NCBI GenBank assembly: GCA_947396885.1
Contig: OX377203.1
Span: 5,022,001 to 5,086,000 of the forward strand
Source of the DNA: Heligmosomoides polygyrus polygyrus
Lineage: Eukaryota; Nematoda; Chromadorea; Rhabditida; Heligmosomidae
Reading direction: 5' to 3'
DNA: 64,000 nucleotides
The notes below the pieces were generated by a model, which saw only the letters and a list, made by a program, of their open reading frames with translations, was not told the DNA's origin and did not search any database. Position numbers and translations under genes: made by a program. Positions 63,002-64,000 of this stretch are shown piece by piece. Every line of letters starts with the position of its first letter. Positions within the stretch are counted from its first letter, which is position 1.

Positions 63002-63237
63002 AATACTGAACACAATCATTTCTTATGAAATCGTGTATCCTCTCCATCTCGTCGCTTGAATTCGACTCAGAGCTTCAGCTACTGCCAAATGATATGACAG
63101 TCATGTGAGCACAGAAAATTTGATGTCGTATCGTGGGATGCTGGATGCAACTGCCGCCTAGCGCTGCACCCTCTCGACTAGGATAGATCCAGAAAATTTA
63201 CATAGCACTGGTGTCACCCTTTGATGAACTGGACTAG

Positions 63238-63771
63238 GTGCAATTCTAGTTGGTGGTGGCCGCTCTTAAACGATTTTTTTGGGAACTGAATGTGTTCAGT
63301 ATTGAACTATGTTGGATTCACTCATTCCATAGGAAATGACTACATTGAAGAATTCAAAATAAGTAACACAAGGGACATGAGAACATGAGCTTATATTCGT
63401 AAGCTAGGTCGGTACGATCGCAAATGATTAGGACGTGAAGAACATTGTATTGTCTGTGTGCAAAAATTTTAATTGATTGGTGGTGTCTACACCAATTTCA
63501 TTTTTTAATACAATGATGTTCTCTGTTTTATCTGCTAGAATATGATCCGTTTTCGGCGCAAATGTAATAGTAATGGGGTCCACTCTTACTAGATTTGCAC
63601 CGAGAGCGGTACTTTAAAGTTCCCCTTCCGGCTAGGAACTCGGAAACTGAGCCTACCTGGGCTGCTAGGTAGGTATAGTTTACCTAATTCTATACGTTAT
63701 TGGCTATTTATTGGGTTTCGTTATGTCGGAAAATCGTTTAATAGCGACCACCACCAACTAGGATTGCACCC
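63238..63771. mobile_element. hAT-like MITE (GGTGCAATCCTAGTTGGTGG)
   Basis: GTGCAATTCTAGTTGGTGGT and inverse ACCACCAACTAGGATTGCAC are flanked by a perfect 8-bp duplication TGGACTAG (63230-63237, 63772-63779). The interior is 534 bp and noncoding. A solitary end of the same family lies at 44655. Confidence 0.85.
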
Positions 63772-64000
63772 TGGACTAGCTAAGTCTGCTGTAACTGATC
63801 ACTCATGTGCCTCCTTTCGAAGATGTATAACCACTGAATGCAAGATGACCCCTCCAAGCCGCTTTGCGCCGCGACAACGCTTATGAAGTTTGAACAATGT
63901 GAAAGACTAACGACTTTCTTCTTCTTTTTCTTGGCACATAATACGGAGAAGGCAATTATTGAAGAGAATACGAGTTGTGTGACGATCTGGAAGAAGATCA

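Larger units (their letters stand above)
62612..63017 (+). mobile_element. RTE-type LINE 3' fragment, second family, with GAA tail
   Basis: The flanks AATACTGAACATAATC (62612-62627) and AATACTGAACACAATC (63002-63017) form a 16-bp target duplication with one mismatch. The insert (62628-63001) encodes an RT C-terminal domain and ends in a (GAA)n tail. Its protein differs from the 41.1-kb family. Confidence 0.88.

Overview
This is a eukaryotic, gene-poor and repeat-dense window, most likely from a parasitic or free-living nematode, probably clade V / strongylid-like (inference). Supporting signs are short introns (57-87 bp) among very long transposon-filled ones, a start codon 10 nt after a TTTCAG acceptor as expected for spliced-leader trans-splicing, and the mariner, RTE, CR1, hAT and Penelope element types present. 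The window has one 200-base assembly gap (20719-20918).

Host genes. The best-supported gene is a complete nine-exon dual oxidase maturation factor (DUOXA, C. elegans doxa-1 type) on the + strand, 13440-39931, 360 aa. Every exon junction keeps phase and the family motifs are visible. Its introns 1 and 2 are about 9.9 and 10.6 kb and consist largely of mobile elements. Downstream on + is a partial two-exon candidate (40881-42574) whose last intron carries a fresh-looking LINE insertion. Next is a five-exon gene for a small membrane-anchored protein of unknown family (43464-48053, 222 aa). A three-exon Cys-rich fragment lies at about 50954-51440. On the - strand at 58211-59965 are the last four exons of an unrecognised gene that ends in an acidic/lysine tail and contains a 27-nt micro-exon. 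A single isolated candidate exon lies at 4256-4471.

Region by region. 1.3-3.1 kb: 749-bp tandem array built on a tRNA-derived SINE, cut by a dead mariner (3131-4048). 4.6-5.3 kb: GC-rich minisatellites. 6.4-7.3 kb: mariner with poly-G termini. 8.05-9.1 kb: mariner-type fold-back. 9.3-11.6 kb: SINE-bearing fold-back split by a hAT element. 13.4 kb: DUOXA exon 1. 13.7-16.7 kb: Penelope-like element with RT, GIY-YIG endonuclease and hammerhead-like ends. 18.06-19.92 kb: a four-element nest (MITE, RTE, hAT, SINE). 21.0-22.6 kb: second hAT of the same family. 23.4 kb: DUOXA exon 2. 25-28 kb: LTR-like segment, palindromes, microsatellites and a mariner fragment. 30.6-34.0 kb: CR1-like LINE interrupted by another hAT-type element. 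34.1-39.9 kb: remaining DUOXA exons with a MITE and LTR/gag remnants between them. 41.1-42.45 kb: 5'-truncated RTE. 42.9-48.9 kb: membrane-protein gene with MITEs and long direct repeats in its introns, then a piggyBac-like element. 52.3-53.4 kb: 546-bp tandem duplication. 54.7-55.65 kb: GATA array. 56.5-57.5 kb: second copy of the mariner-type fold-back. 60.4-62.1 kb: a 1.7-kb fold-back with about 750-bp arms. 62.6-63.0 kb: second RTE family with a GAA tail. 63.2-63.8 kb: hAT-like MITE.

The host genes show no sign of working as one pathway. DUOXA serves DUOX-dependent H2O2 production at the cell surface or cuticle. The mobile elements explain most of the intron length and most of the noncoding sequence. 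Element boundaries were established mainly by reading terminal inverted repeats and target-site duplications directly; several duplications are perfect.
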